64,000 nt of DNA, taken from Bartonella sp. HY328 (GTDB lineage: Bacteria; Pseudomonadota; Alphaproteobacteria; Rhizobiales; Rhizobiaceae). The stretch is taken from the NCBI RefSeq assembly GCF_025449335.1, contig NZ_CP104883.1, positions 2,224,501-2,288,500 on the forward strand, in the 5' to 3' direction. The number at the start of each line of letters is the position of its first letter. Position 1 is the first letter of the stretch. Positions 19,901-28,576 of the stretch are shown here, piece by piece. Made by a program: the position numbers and the translations under genes. The notes below the pieces were generated by a model, which was given only the letters and a program-made list of their open reading frames with translations, searched no databases and was not told where the DNA came from.

Positions 19901-20475
19901 GCAATCTTCTTGGTGATGAGCAATCAGGCCATATTAAAGAGGTTGGCTTTGAGCTTTATCAACAAATGTTGGAAGAAGCTGTTGCTGAAATGAAGGGAAC
20001 CGGCGAAGTAGAAGACAGCCAGTGGTCACCGCAAATTGCTATTGGTACGGCAGTGATGATTCCAGAAAATTATGTACCTGATGTACAGCTACGCCTTGGG
20101 CTATATCGCCGTCTTTCAGACCTTGAAAACGCGCAAGAAATTGATGCTTTTGGTGCGGAACTTATTGATCGCTTTGGCGCAATGCCATTAGAAGTTCAGC
20201 ATTTATTAAAGATTGTTTACATTAAAGCTCTTTGCCGCAAGGCCAATGTTGAAAAAGTGGATGCGGGCCCCAAGGGCGTGGTTATTCAATTCCGCAATGG
20301 CACATTTGCTAATGGTGTGGGCTTGGTTAAATATATTGCCGAGCAGGGATCTATGGCAAAAATCCGCCCAGATCAAAGCATTGTCTTTATTAGAGATTGG
20401 CAAAGTGCTGAAAAGCGGCTTAATGGCACTGCGCTCGTCATGACACAGCTTTCTAAACTTGCTGAAAGTGAATAG
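16981..20475 (+). CDS. mfd: transcription-repair coupling factor Mfd
   Basis: A 1164-residue ATP-driven translocase that removes RNA polymerase stalled at DNA damage and recruits UvrA. N-terminal UvrB-like domains come first, then the RNAP-interaction domain (IVVHVDHGIGRFIGL near residue 500), the RecG-like helicase core with Walker A GDVGFGKTE (~645) and the DEEQ box (IIDEEQHFG), QLRGRVGRS in motif VI, and a C-terminal TRCF domain. Length is normal. The ribosome-binding site is weak. Confidence 0.97.
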   Translation: MAVFSKFLLSQISAPHVIIDDVLEGYQPFALAKLVEESGGPILFIGRDGQKLDDIESAIKFINPDLPILQFPAWDCLPYDRVSPSQVISARRLAALGAMAALREKPHQALILTTANAILQRLPPRQALQDELIHARPGQNFAMDKLLEHLSKNGFERVTTVRDIGEYAVRGGIVDLFAPGDSEPVRLDFFGDTLETIRAFDPASQRTTTTRKSFSLQPMSEITLSKERISHFRKAYIQRFGAPQPGDALYESISEGRRFAGMEHWLPLFFDEMETIFDHCGAMPVIFDHLAAEAMDERHALICEYYESRREGELIKGTAQATPYHPLAPDLLYLSPVKLFAAQKQSGQRIDFTPFSMPDVGTARLIHAKTSSVRDFAPERNDDNINLFSAVVDYLAALRAEGKKILLAGWSEGSLDRLCQILDEHGLKKVEKASSLAIVKATPRDRITAGIVTIEHGFVAEDLIVIAEQDILGDRLIRQAKRRKKNANFISESTSLNSGDIVVHVDHGIGRFIGLKTITAAGAPHDCLELHYAGDDRLFLPVENIELLSRFGGEASEAMLDKLGGVAWQARKAKLKKRLLEMAGQLIKIAAERQMRHAPALIPPAGLYDEFIARFPYDETEDQQNAIDAVVDDLGLGRPMDRLICGDVGFGKTEVAIRAAFVAALNGYQVAVVVPTTLLSRQHYKTFVQRFQGLPINIGHASRLVTSKELAATKKGLAEGTVDIVVGTHALLGKTIDFANLGMLIIDEEQHFGVKHKERLKELKSDIHVLTLSATPIPRTLQLALTGVRELSLIATPPVDRMAVRTFISPFDPLILRETLLREHYRGGQSFYVCPRISDLDEVRDFLSNHVPELKVATAHGQMAPGQLDDIMNAFYDGQYDVLLSTSIVESGLDIPTANTLIVHRADMFGLAALYQLRGRVGRSKQRAYALFTLPASRMLTPQAERRLKVLQSLDTLGAGFQLASHDMDIRGAGNLLGDEQSGHIKEVGFELYQQMLEEAVAEMKGTGEVEDSQWSPQIAIGTAVMIPENYVPDVQLRLGLYRRLSDLENAQEIDAFGAELIDRFGAMPLEVQHLLKIVYIKALCRKANVEKVDAGPKGVVIQFRNGTFANGVGLVKYIAEQGSMAKIRPDQSIVFIRDWQSAEKRLNGTALVMTQLSKLAESE

Positions 20476-20480
20476 TTAAA

Positions 20481-20520
20481 ATGCGCTGGTTTTAATCAAT
20501 CAACCAGCGCATCTTTTTTA
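20481..20520 (+). terminator. terminator of mfd
   Basis: ATGCGCTGGTT pairs with AACCAGCGCAT around ten bases, followed by CTTTTTT, directly after the mfd stop. It lies between convergent genes. Confidence 0.88.
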
Positions 20521-20544
20521 TTGCCATTAAAGTATAAGTTATTT

Positions 20545-21825
20545 TTAGCGTTTTGATATTTTATGTTCTGTGAAAAGCACTGTTGCCACAATACATATAA
20601 TATTGGTGATGATAAGATAATAAGCAGGTGACAAGGGATTTTCACTATATTGCAAAATAAGAGTGAAGATCGGCTGCGCTGTTCCTCCAAAAATGGCAAT
20701 TCCCAAAGCATAAGTCATAGAAAAACCACTTGCCCTTATATATTGCGGAAAACTCTCACAAAGCAATACAACCAACCCAGCACCGCTTATATTTTGCAAA
20801 GCGGTGAAGACGATAATCACGCCATAGAATACAAAAACATTGCTATAAAGATTTGCAATATAAAGCCCCGGAAACAGTAAAAACAGTAGAATAAGGCGCG
20901 GAATGATGATTGTCTTTTTGCGACCAAACCTGTCGGCACATAAACCACCAATTAAACCAAAGGAAACCATAGCTATGCCCATGACAATCGTCGATACCAT
21001 AGCATAATCGGCCGTCAATTTAAGCTCGGTTAAAGCATAAGTGGTCATATAATTTAAAAAATATTGAGTAATGGTTGCGCCTGAAAGGACAAGTATGCCT
21101 AAAATAATCATTCGCCGATATTTAACCCAAGCACTAATGATAAGTTCTTGAGATGACACTGAAGCTATAGATTTGGGGGCATGATAGGTTTCTTTTAAAT
21201 GCCGCCGCATCAATAGACCAAGTGGTAAAATAATCAAACCGATAGCAAAGGGAATGCGCCACCCCCAGCTTGCTAATTGTTGAGGGGTGAGATATTTAGC
21301 AAGAAAAAAGCCAAACAAACCAGCAATGATTGCTGCACAGCCTTGCGCCACAATTTGCCAACTGGTAAAAAACGCCCGCCTATTAGCTGGTGCTGCCTCC
21401 ATCATGAAAGTGATTGACGGTCCTGCTTCGCCGCCCCAAGCAAGCCCTTGAATCAAGCGGATAAAAACCAATAAAATGGGTGCAAAAATTCCAATTTTAG
21501 CATAATCTGGTAATATAACCATGCCACCAGTACCAATGGCCATAAGCACCATGGTTAGCAACATAGCGGCTTTTCGTCCGGCTCTATCTGCATATTGACC
21601 AATAAAAATAGCTCCCAAAGGACGGGCAATAAAACCAACAGAAAAGGTTAATACTGTACTGAACAAGCTCCAAAAACCGTTTTTAAATGGAAAAAACGCT
21701 TCAGAGATGATGACTGTAAATGTTGCATAAAGAATAAAATCAAAATATTCGATAGCATTGCCAAGAACAACGGCAGCGACATCACGCTTTGGAATTGAGT
21801 GTTGTTGATCCTGTGTTTGCTGCAT
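20545..21825 (-). CDS. MFS transporter of the metabolite:H+ symporter (ShiA/ProP-like) family
   Basis: A 426-residue 12-helix carrier. The start VLGNAIEYFDFILYAT is typical of the MHS family (Asn/Glu then Y-FDF), followed by FSVGFIARPLGAIFIG and the loop motif DRAGRKAAM, then RLIQGLAWGGEAG. Relatives import organic acids, shikimate, proline/betaine or alpha-ketoglutarate; the actual substrate cannot be told. A solitary gene, convergent with mfd. Confidence 0.86.
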   Translation of the reverse strand: MQQTQDQQHSIPKRDVAAVVLGNAIEYFDFILYATFTVIISEAFFPFKNGFWSLFSTVLTFSVGFIARPLGAIFIGQYADRAGRKAAMLLTMVLMAIGTGGMVILPDYAKIGIFAPILLVFIRLIQGLAWGGEAGPSITFMMEAAPANRRAFFTSWQIVAQGCAAIIAGLFGFFLAKYLTPQQLASWGWRIPFAIGLIILPLGLLMRRHLKETYHAPKSIASVSSQELIISAWVKYRRMIILGILVLSGATITQYFLNYMTTYALTELKLTADYAMVSTIVMGIAMVSFGLIGGLCADRFGRKKTIIIPRLILLFLLFPGLYIANLYSNVFVFYGVIIVFTALQNISGAGLVVLLCESFPQYIRASGFSMTYALGIAIFGGTAQPIFTLILQYSENPLSPAYYLIITNIICIVATVLFTEHKISKR

Positions 21826-21947
21826 AAAAAATCCATATGTATATTTTGATGCGATCTTATTCGCTAAATTTAAAATGGCTCCCTAAAGCAATTTTGCAAA
21901 TATGTGAAGTATGTTTTACTATCATTGAGCGAAATGCTTGGCTAAAA

Positions 21948-21985
21948 AAAATCCCATTCATGATATACATGAATGAGATTTTGCG
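21948..21985 (-). terminator. terminator of the ialB-family gene
   Basis: Reading the minus strand, AATCTCATTCATG pairs with CATGAATGGGATT (one mismatch) and runs into TTTTTTTT, 22 bases after the ialB-family stop. Confidence 0.85.
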
Positions 21986-22007
21986 TTTTTAAACCAGCTT
22001 TTCAGAA

Positions 22008-22604
22008 CTATTTCTTGCCTGATTGCAGTCTTTCAAGCGCTTTGGTTAAACCCTTAAGTGAAAACTGCACATCGGCAGCTTGACCGTTCATAACCATGAA
22101 GCGAGCTTTACCCTCATTGCCTTTTTTAAATGTGGCAAGGGTCTTTTCATCCAAAAGCACCTGCGCCCAGCAACCTTGTTGGTTGCAATAACGGAAAGGC
22201 AACTGCATAACATTTTGTTTTTCAACAGTGAATAGAATACCTTCGAGTAAGAACACATTAAGCGGCACTACGGTGGTCAACATAAGCACTGGTTTGTCAC
22301 CTGGCTTTTCACCATTCACTTGCGCAATGGCCATGATTAAAACATTGGCAATATTTTCACCTTGTTTTGCTTGGCGTATTTGTAAAACTTCACAATTTTT
22401 TGTAAATTGATCGCTAACCTTAACGTCAGTACACCGATAAACCCAATCGCCAAATTGCTCAGGCGGACTACTCGGAGCCCCGCTATTACCTCCTGCTGCA
22501 GGCGGATTGCGAACTAGACCTTGATTTGCATCTTGTGCAACAGCAGGTACAGCAAACATCGCCACACAAATTGCACTAATAGCGCTGAGGAAATTAAACT
22601 TCAT
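22008..22604 (-). CDS. invasion-associated locus B (IalB) family secreted protein
   Basis: A 198-residue exported protein. A signal peptide is cleaved after AVPAVAQ or close by; a Gly/Pro-rich linker follows, then the IalB domain (FGDWVYRCTD, CEVLQIRQAK, LPFRYCNQQGCWAQVLLD, then a KAL-RL tail) with conserved cysteines. IalB was named in Bartonella for erythrocyte invasion, but relatives are widespread in non-pathogenic Rhizobiales, so a virulence role is not implied. GGAG precedes the ATG. Confidence 0.9.
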   Translation of the reverse strand: MKFNFLSAISAICVAMFAVPAVAQDANQGLVRNPPAAGGNSGAPSSPPEQFGDWVYRCTDVKVSDQFTKNCEVLQIRQAKQGENIANVLIMAIAQVNGEKPGDKPVLMLTTVVPLNVFLLEGILFTVEKQNVMQLPFRYCNQQGCWAQVLLDEKTLATFKKGNEGKARFMVMNGQAADVQFSLKGLTKALERLQSGKK

Positions 22605-23363
22605 TTACTTGCTCCAATTAGATGACTGGCCACTTTTTTCTATTCCTGACAATATCATTAATAAACCCAGCCAAATATTTTTAAACTTATATATTTTAAC
22701 ATAGCTAACAGATTTTGAAACATTCGCCATAAGCCATTTTTATGTATTCTACATATATTAATAGCGCTTAAAATAATAGAGCAAACATCATCAAACATTG
22801 TTGCATCACTTAAAACTTATCTGTCAAATAAGTATGCTTAGAAAATGACAAATCATAACTTTTTACCATTTGACCAAAATGTTATGGCCAAACATAAAAT
22901 CCATATAATATCTTAAATACAAATCCCTTTTTGCCTTTTTTAGTTTTTACTTCAAGAAATAATATCCCTTTTTATAAGTGCGATACAAATCCTTGATAAT
23001 CATGTTTTTTAAGCGAAGGGAGGCAGTTTCACTTAAATTTTAAGCATTATCATTGATATATTAAACTAATTAAGGTGAAATCATAATATTTCAAGGATAT
23101 TCCTAAGAGTTTAAACAAGTTACTATATTATTCACTTCACCAACCCCAATTTCCCTTTTATGCTTTTTAAATTGGCTTACGCTATAAGGACCTTTATACA
23201 ATCATCAATCCATCATGAAAAATATCAAATTTAGCAATATAACGCAGTTCAATGACTGGCTTTTTGAAAAAATAGTTTAATTCCAAAATTAATGCATATT
23301 TTGTCATCAATATGTTTTAACAATAAAATTACTTTAAAACCGCGAACACAAGAATCAATATCC
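22605..23363. other. long AT-rich spacer before mgtE
   Basis: About 760 bases with no ORF that carries a recognisable domain and no recognised riboswitch. It must contain the divergent promoters of the ialB-family gene and mgtE. An in-frame ATG at 23292 upstream of mgtE adds 24 residues unlike the family and is not used here. Confidence 0.45.
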
Positions 23364-24776
23364 ATGAGCGAAGCAAATCCAAATAGAGCAGACAATCGCG
23401 AATTCCCAGCGGTTGATATTTACGATGAAGACGGCGTTATTTCAGGACAATTTTTGGAAGCTGTAGAAAATGCTGTTTTAGAAAATAATGCACTTTTTTT
23501 GGACGAAAATGTCGCCTCGCTTCACCCCTCTGAACTTGGTCATCTTATTGATGCGTTAGAGCCAGCGCAACGCCCCGAGCTTATCATACAGCTTGGTGAA
23601 AGCTTTGACTTTACCGCGCTTACCGAGGTTGATGATGCGGTACGCCTTGAAATTATGGAAGCACTACCGACTGAGCAAATTGTCGAAGGTGTGCAAGATA
23701 TTGATTCCGATGATGCGGTGTATCTGCTTGAAGATCTTGATGATGAAGACCGGCAAGAAATTCTTGCTAAACTCCCTTTTACAGAACAAGTGAGCCTTCG
23801 TCGTTCGCTTGATTTTCCTGAGGAAAGTGCGGGCCGGCGCATGCAAACGGAATTTGTTGCAGTGCCGCCATTTTGGACCATTGGCCAAGTTATTGACTAT
23901 ATGCGTGAAGAGCAGAATTTGCCGGATCATTTTTCGCAAATATTTGTGATCGACGCAACATTTAAGCTTATGGGTAGCCTTGATCTTGACCGCCTCTTGC
24001 GCACCCAAAGGCCCGTGCGTGTTGATGATGTGATGCATGAAGCACGCCATGTCATTCCAGCGACGATGGATCAGGAAGAAGCCGCGCAGATTTTTGGCCA
24101 ATATGACTTGCTATCGGCTGCAGTAGTTGACGAAAATGAGCGCTTGCTTGGTGTTTTAACCATTGATGATGTGGTCGATGTTATCCAGCAGGAAGCTGAA
24201 GAAGATTTGATGCGCATGGGCGGTGTTGGTGATGAAGAACTCTCAGACAGCGTTTTATCTACCGCTAAATCGCGCTTACCTTGGCTATCAGTCAATTTGC
24301 TTACAGCTCTCGCATCAGCCTCTATTATTAGTATTTTTGATGGTACCATTAAAGAAATGGTGGCACTTGCTGCCCTTATGCCGATTGTTGCCTCTATGGG
24401 CGGCAATGCTGCCACCCAAACTATGACGGTAACGGTACGCGCCGTTGCGACGAAAGACATTGATATCTATAACGCTGCCCGTGTTATTCGCCGCGAATTG
24501 ACGATAGGACTGTTAAACGGCACGCTTTTTGCTTTACTAATTGGCACTGCCGCTGGTTTGCATTACTGGTCAGTAGACCTTGGCTGTATTATTGCGGCTG
24601 CAATGGTGATCAATATGCTTGCTGCGGCATTAGGCGGTATTTTAACTCCGCTATTGTTAAACCGCTTTGGCGCAGATCCTGCCATTGCCTCATCGGTATT
24701 TGTCACCATGATTACCGACGTTGTTGGTTTTTTTTCGTTCCTCGGACTTGCAACTTGGTGGTTTGGTCTTTGGTAA
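23364..24776 (+). CDS. mgtE: magnesium transporter MgtE
   Basis: A 470-residue Mg2+ channel. Its cytoplasmic N domain (HPSELGHLIDALEP, LLEDLDDEDRQEIL) is followed by two CBS domains (about 140-265; VIPATMDQEEAAQIFGQYD, LTIDDVVDVIQQEA) that close the pore when Mg2+ is plentiful, then five membrane helices with the signature PIVASMGGNAATQT. The start at 23364 gives MSEANPN. Confidence 0.95.
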   Translation: MSEANPNRADNREFPAVDIYDEDGVISGQFLEAVENAVLENNALFLDENVASLHPSELGHLIDALEPAQRPELIIQLGESFDFTALTEVDDAVRLEIMEALPTEQIVEGVQDIDSDDAVYLLEDLDDEDRQEILAKLPFTEQVSLRRSLDFPEESAGRRMQTEFVAVPPFWTIGQVIDYMREEQNLPDHFSQIFVIDATFKLMGSLDLDRLLRTQRPVRVDDVMHEARHVIPATMDQEEAAQIFGQYDLLSAAVVDENERLLGVLTIDDVVDVIQQEAEEDLMRMGGVGDEELSDSVLSTAKSRLPWLSVNLLTALASASIISIFDGTIKEMVALAALMPIVASMGGNAATQTMTVTVRAVATKDIDIYNAARVIRRELTIGLLNGTLFALLIGTAAGLHYWSVDLGCIIAAAMVINMLAAALGGILTPLLLNRFGADPAIASSVFVTMITDVVGFFSFLGLATWWFGLW

Positions 24777-24825
24777 AGCCGCAAGCCCAATAAAGCAAAA
24801 GAGATTATTACGGGGTTAGAATGAT

Positions 24826-25215
24826 ATGATACGCGAGTTTTACACGATTAAAGATCTTACCAAGGAATTTAACATTACCCCAAGGACACTGCGTTATTAT
24901 GAGGATGAAGGCCTTATCCAACCGATAAGGCAAGGCCGCATGCGCCTTTATTCTCAATTAGATCATAATAGAATTACCGCAATTTTACGTGCGAGACGAC
25001 TTAATTTTTCGTTGGAAGAAATTCAACAATTATTGCACATAAACGACCACCCCTCGCAAGATGGCCAAACATTGCGGCACATTCTTGACCATATCAATAC
25101 TCAACGCCAAAAGCTAAAACAAATGCGCCAAGATATTAATGATCAATTAGATGAACTTGAGCGCCTTGAAGATCGCTCATTTGAACGTTTGGCCGAACTT
25201 GGCGTAATGCGGTAA
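24826..25215 (+). CDS. MerR-family transcriptional regulator
   Basis: A 129-residue regulator with an N-terminal MerR helix-turn-helix (YTIKDLTKEFNITPRTLRYY, EGLIQPIRQG, RLYS) and a coiled-coil helix (HINTQRQKLKQMRQDINDQ) for dimerisation. It contains no cysteine, so it is not a thiol/metal sensor of the MerR/CueR kind; the size resembles LiuR-type regulators of acyl-CoA catabolism. GGGGT lies upstream of the ATG. It follows mgtE on the same strand after 49 bases, but a role in Mg2+ control is unproved. Confidence 0.85.
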   Translation: MIREFYTIKDLTKEFNITPRTLRYYEDEGLIQPIRQGRMRLYSQLDHNRITAILRARRLNFSLEEIQQLLHINDHPSQDGQTLRHILDHINTQRQKLKQMRQDINDQLDELERLEDRSFERLAELGVMR

Positions 25216-25246
25216 TGAACTATTTTAGTCTTTTTTAAATACGCAA

Positions 25247-26245
25247 TTAATTTGCATTCTGCGCAGGTTTTTCCAATACATCATCGCCAAAGAGGCAAGT
25301 TTTACGAATAGCTTGAATGCGATCATCATCTATGCCGATAAGCCCATGTACCAAATCTTCCAAAAGCCCCTGCTTATCAAGCTCATCATAAGCGCAGCTA
25401 CAAAATTTTACTGCTTGTTCTTGCGGCCCGTCAAAATCCTTAAGACAAGCAGTTTCTTGCGCACTTCTTATCTCAGCAATTGTTGGCTCGCGTAACGGAA
25501 TAATACTCGAATATGCGAAAAATGCCGCCATTAAAATAGGTTGATGAATAAGATAGATAAGAAGCGTATGGCGGCCAAACCATTGTAACAACCGGTTTAA
25601 AAAATTTGGTTTGATACCAGCCTGCAAAAGCGACAAAACATTTAACTTATCCGTTAATTGCGCAAGGGTTAAGCCTAGCAAGCCAGCGGAAAACCATGGG
25701 AAAAATGGTACATAATCAAATGTTGATGGTGGCGCCGGATTTAATCCTAGCCATAAAAATGCATTTCCATAGACAGGCGGTAAAAAATGTGGCGCATAAA
25801 AAACGGCTACTGCAACAATTACATTAATTAGCCAAGACATACGCAAAAACAACAAGCCAATAAAGCTGGTTAAGGCAATTTCATGTAGAATACCAAAATA
25901 AATAAAATTATCAGGCATAATATAAAAGGTAGCTAAGCTGACTAGACCTGCCGCCAGAATAATAACAATAAATCGCCGCGTAAATGCGTGCCATTTTATT
26001 GCGTTACCATGAGCAAGATAGAGGCTAAAGCCACTTAAAAACAAAAAGCTACTGGCCACAATACGCGCAAGATCAACTAACCAGCCATTAGCTATTGCAT
26101 CAGCGGAAATATAACCAAAATAAGCAAGATCCCAGCTAAAATGGAACACCACCATGCCGATTAACGCAATAGCGCGCAATATATCAAGCTTTTCTAGCCG
26201 TAATCGTTTTTGTGGGGTATTATTGACCGCGCTTGTTTTTACCAT
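25247..26245 (-). CDS. DUF1624 (heparan-glucosaminide acetyltransferase-like) membrane protein
   Basis: A 332-residue membrane protein of the DUF1624/HGSNAT catalytic-domain family. The signature is LDILRAIALIGMVVFHFSWDL, followed by several helices and FGRHTLLIYLIHQPIL. Relatives move acetyl groups across membranes. The C-terminal ~65 residues are soluble and carry a Cys cluster (ETACLK, FCSCAYDEL, KTCLFG), a tail often seen in Rhizobiales homologues. Substrate unknown. Confidence 0.8.
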   Translation of the reverse strand: MVKTSAVNNTPQKRLRLEKLDILRAIALIGMVVFHFSWDLAYFGYISADAIANGWLVDLARIVASSFLFLSGFSLYLAHGNAIKWHAFTRRFIVIILAAGLVSLATFYIMPDNFIYFGILHEIALTSFIGLLFLRMSWLINVIVAVAVFYAPHFLPPVYGNAFLWLGLNPAPPSTFDYVPFFPWFSAGLLGLTLAQLTDKLNVLSLLQAGIKPNFLNRLLQWFGRHTLLIYLIHQPILMAAFFAYSSIIPLREPTIAEIRSAQETACLKDFDGPQEQAVKFCSCAYDELDKQGLLEDLVHGLIGIDDDRIQAIRKTCLFGDDVLEKPAQNAN

Positions 26246-26821
26246 AAAATCTACAACCCCATGAATTTAAATATGCAATTAAATGGCAGCTATAAACTAA
26301 ATAAATACACTATTTCAAGCTGCCCAAAACTAGATTTCTTTCGCTTAAAGCGCAATAATATTGGCTATTAAATACTCTCATTCATCATAAATTTGAAAGG
26401 ATATATATTTTTTCCAACCAAAAGCATAATTATCACCTTTTATTGAACAACCGAGTACGATAAAAATTATATTGATATTTTTGATATTCGTTTTCCCCGA
26501 AATTTACCAAAATTAGATTCATAGGGTCAAAATACGTTGCTTTTAAAGCCATTTTTTTAAAATAAATGATTAGCAAGAAAAAAGAATCCCATTCATTTTT
26601 TTTAATCCCGCACAAAGTCATCTTATTTCTTTAGCTTTACCCTCTTTTCATACGACCAAAGCATAAATTGGGCTTGTCTTTTTTTTGTCATCAGACCACA
26701 TTAACCTCTAAGAATCGGAAAAATTATTGCTTGCAATGAACCTTGATAAATGGTCGATTGCCAGCAAATGGATTAAAAATTCCGTTTTTGAGTTGAAAAT
26801 TCATTTAAGGAGATAGATGAA
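26246..26821. other. AT-rich spacer before sodB
   Basis: No supported gene. A 62-codon minus-strand ORF (26433-26621) has no domain and a composition expected by chance. The region holds the divergent promoters of the DUF1624 gene and sodB. Strongly poly-T/A tracts occur around 26540-26600. Confidence 0.4.
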
Positions 26822-27418
26822 ATGGCTTTTGAATTACCCGAGCTTCCATATGCCTATGATGCATTAGAGCCATATATGTCACGTGAGACTTTAGAATATC
26901 ACCATGACAAGCATCATCTTGCTTATGTCACGGCAGGTAACAATCTTATTAAGGATTCTGGCCTTGAAGGTAAGAGCCTTGAAGAAGTGGTTAAGGGCAG
27001 CTATGGCAAAAACCAACCATTATTCAATAATGCTGGCCAGCATTATAACCATACATTGTTTTGGCAATGGATGAAAAAAGACGGCGGTGGCAACAAACTA
27101 CCAGAAAAGCTCGCCAAAGCAATTGAAAGCGATTTGGGTGGTTTTGATAAATTCCGCGCCGATTTTATTGCTGCAGGCGTTGGCCAATTCGGCTCTGGTT
27201 GGGCATGGGTTGCAGTTAAAGATGGCAAGCTTGAAATCATGAAAACACCTAATGGTGAAAACCCACTCGTGCATGGTGCAACGCCAATTCTAGGTGTCGA
27301 TGTTTGGGAGCATTCTTATTATATCGATTATCGTAACGCCCGTCCTAAATATCTTGAAGCATTTATCGACAATCTTATCAATTGGGATTTTGTGCTTGAA
27401 CTTTATGAAAAAGCTTAA
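26822..27418 (+). CDS. sodB: superoxide dismutase, Fe type
   Basis: A 198-residue Fe/Mn superoxide dismutase turning superoxide into H2O2 and O2. Metal ligands are His27 (EYHHDKHH), His77 (NHTLFW), Asp160 and His164 (DVWEHSYY). Gln73 in NNAGQ is the active-site glutamine position characteristic of Fe-SODs. No signal peptide, so it is cytoplasmic. AAGGAG lies nine bases before the ATG at 26822; an out-of-frame ATG five bases earlier is not used. Confidence 0.96.
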   Translation: MAFELPELPYAYDALEPYMSRETLEYHHDKHHLAYVTAGNNLIKDSGLEGKSLEEVVKGSYGKNQPLFNNAGQHYNHTLFWQWMKKDGGGNKLPEKLAKAIESDLGGFDKFRADFIAAGVGQFGSGWAWVAVKDGKLEIMKTPNGENPLVHGATPILGVDVWEHSYYIDYRNARPKYLEAFIDNLINWDFVLELYEKA

Positions 27419-27452
27419 GACTACAGATTGATTTAATTAGATATTTGATAAA

Positions 27453-27488
27453 AAAATCCGGATTATTATTGTAATAATCTGGATTTTT
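27453..27488 (+). terminator. terminator of sodB
   Basis: AATCCGGATTATTA pairs with TAATAATCTGGATT (one mismatch) around three bases and ends in TTTTT. Confidence 0.85.
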
Positions 27489-27580
27489 GCTATTACAATA
27501 TTATTAATGCAGCTTGTACGACTGCAACAAATTATAAATTAGACCGATTAATACTATCAATATCATCTTTTTAAATAAAA

Positions 27581-28264
27581 TTAAAAGGTTTCTGCCGCTT
27601 CCATAATTATCTTAGCAACTTCATTTGCCTTAGATATAAGTGAAGCATGGCTAGCATCCAGCTCAATAATCATTTTAGCTTTTAATCTATTTGCCATATT
27701 TTTTTGATTGACAGGTGAGATCATGCGATCATTGCTTGAAATCTGATACCATGACGGTTTTTTCTTCCAAGCAGGATGCTCTATCGTATCATTAAAGCTA
27801 TTTGCTAAGGGTGCCTTTTGTGCATGAGCCATGGCTATGGTGTCAGTCTTTCTTAAATCCTGACAAAAGCTGCGATTATACTCCTCTACTTTTAACCACA
27901 AATAACCATCACTATCCCCTTCAATTGCTGAAATAGCCTCAGGTGGATTTTGTCCAGTTAAACTGCCAGCACTCTCACCTTTGTCGGGTGCAAAAGCTGC
28001 AATATAAACAAGCCCAACAACTTTTTCATTATTGCCTGCTTCGGTGATAACTGCTCCGCCATAGGAGTGACCAACCAACAAAACGGGCCCCTCAACTTGA
28101 TTGATCATTTTATTGGTGCGTTCAATATCATCAGCTAACGAGGTTAAGGGTATTTCAATTGCTTTTACTTCAAAATCTTTATCAACAAGCAAAGGGATTA
28201 CATGCTGCCAATGAAGAGAGTTTCCCCAAAAACCATGTACAAGGATAATTGTTGGCTTTGCCAT
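27581..28264 (-). CDS. alpha/beta hydrolase
   Basis: A 227-residue single-domain alpha/beta hydrolase with the oxyanion motif LVHGFWGNS near residue 10, nucleophile elbow GHSYGG (Ser ~68), acid Asp in SSNDRMI (~180) and catalytic His in ASHASL (~207). The layout resembles the esterase/EstC-like group with a short cap. No signal peptide. Substrate unknown; a solitary gene. Confidence 0.85.
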   Translation of the reverse strand: MAKPTIILVHGFWGNSLHWQHVIPLLVDKDFEVKAIEIPLTSLADDIERTNKMINQVEGPVLLVGHSYGGAVITEAGNNEKVVGLVYIAAFAPDKGESAGSLTGQNPPEAISAIEGDSDGYLWLKVEEYNRSFCQDLRKTDTIAMAHAQKAPLANSFNDTIEHPAWKKKPSWYQISSNDRMISPVNQKNMANRLKAKMIIELDASHASLISKANEVAKIIMEAAETF

Positions 28265-28576
28265 AAACTTAAACTTTCATTTTATTCTATATGTATTACC
28301 AAAATGATTTATCCCTCGCCAGCCAGTAGCGCTACATAAATAATCTGATAATAGATAACATAAATGTTAGTATATTTTATATATTTTGCGCTAAATATCT
28401 TAATCGCGAATGAGCATTAACGGTAACTCAATATAATAATTAAGCGTTTCAAAACTGATCAAAGCGAAGGCATAGACATTTTTTGAAGCAATAAGACCCA
28501 AGCCTATCAAATAATTAAAGCTCTCAAAAAAGCGTTTTCAGTGCAAGATTGAAAACGCTTTTATTAAATTTTATAG
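28265..28576. other. spacer between valS and the hydrolase gene
   Basis: AT-rich, no ORF of interest; it contains the valS terminator at 28526-28565 and presumably the promoter of the hydrolase gene. Confidence 0.5.
28526..28565 (-). terminator. terminator of valS
   Basis: AAAGCGTTTTCA pairs with TGAAAACGCTTT around nine bases, with T/A runs on both sides, 11 bases past the valS stop. Confidence 0.88.

Noticed and set aside
26433..26621. 62-codon minus-strand ORF before sodB
   Set aside because: Hydrophobic/aromatic composition typical of random AT-rich frames and no ribosome-binding site.
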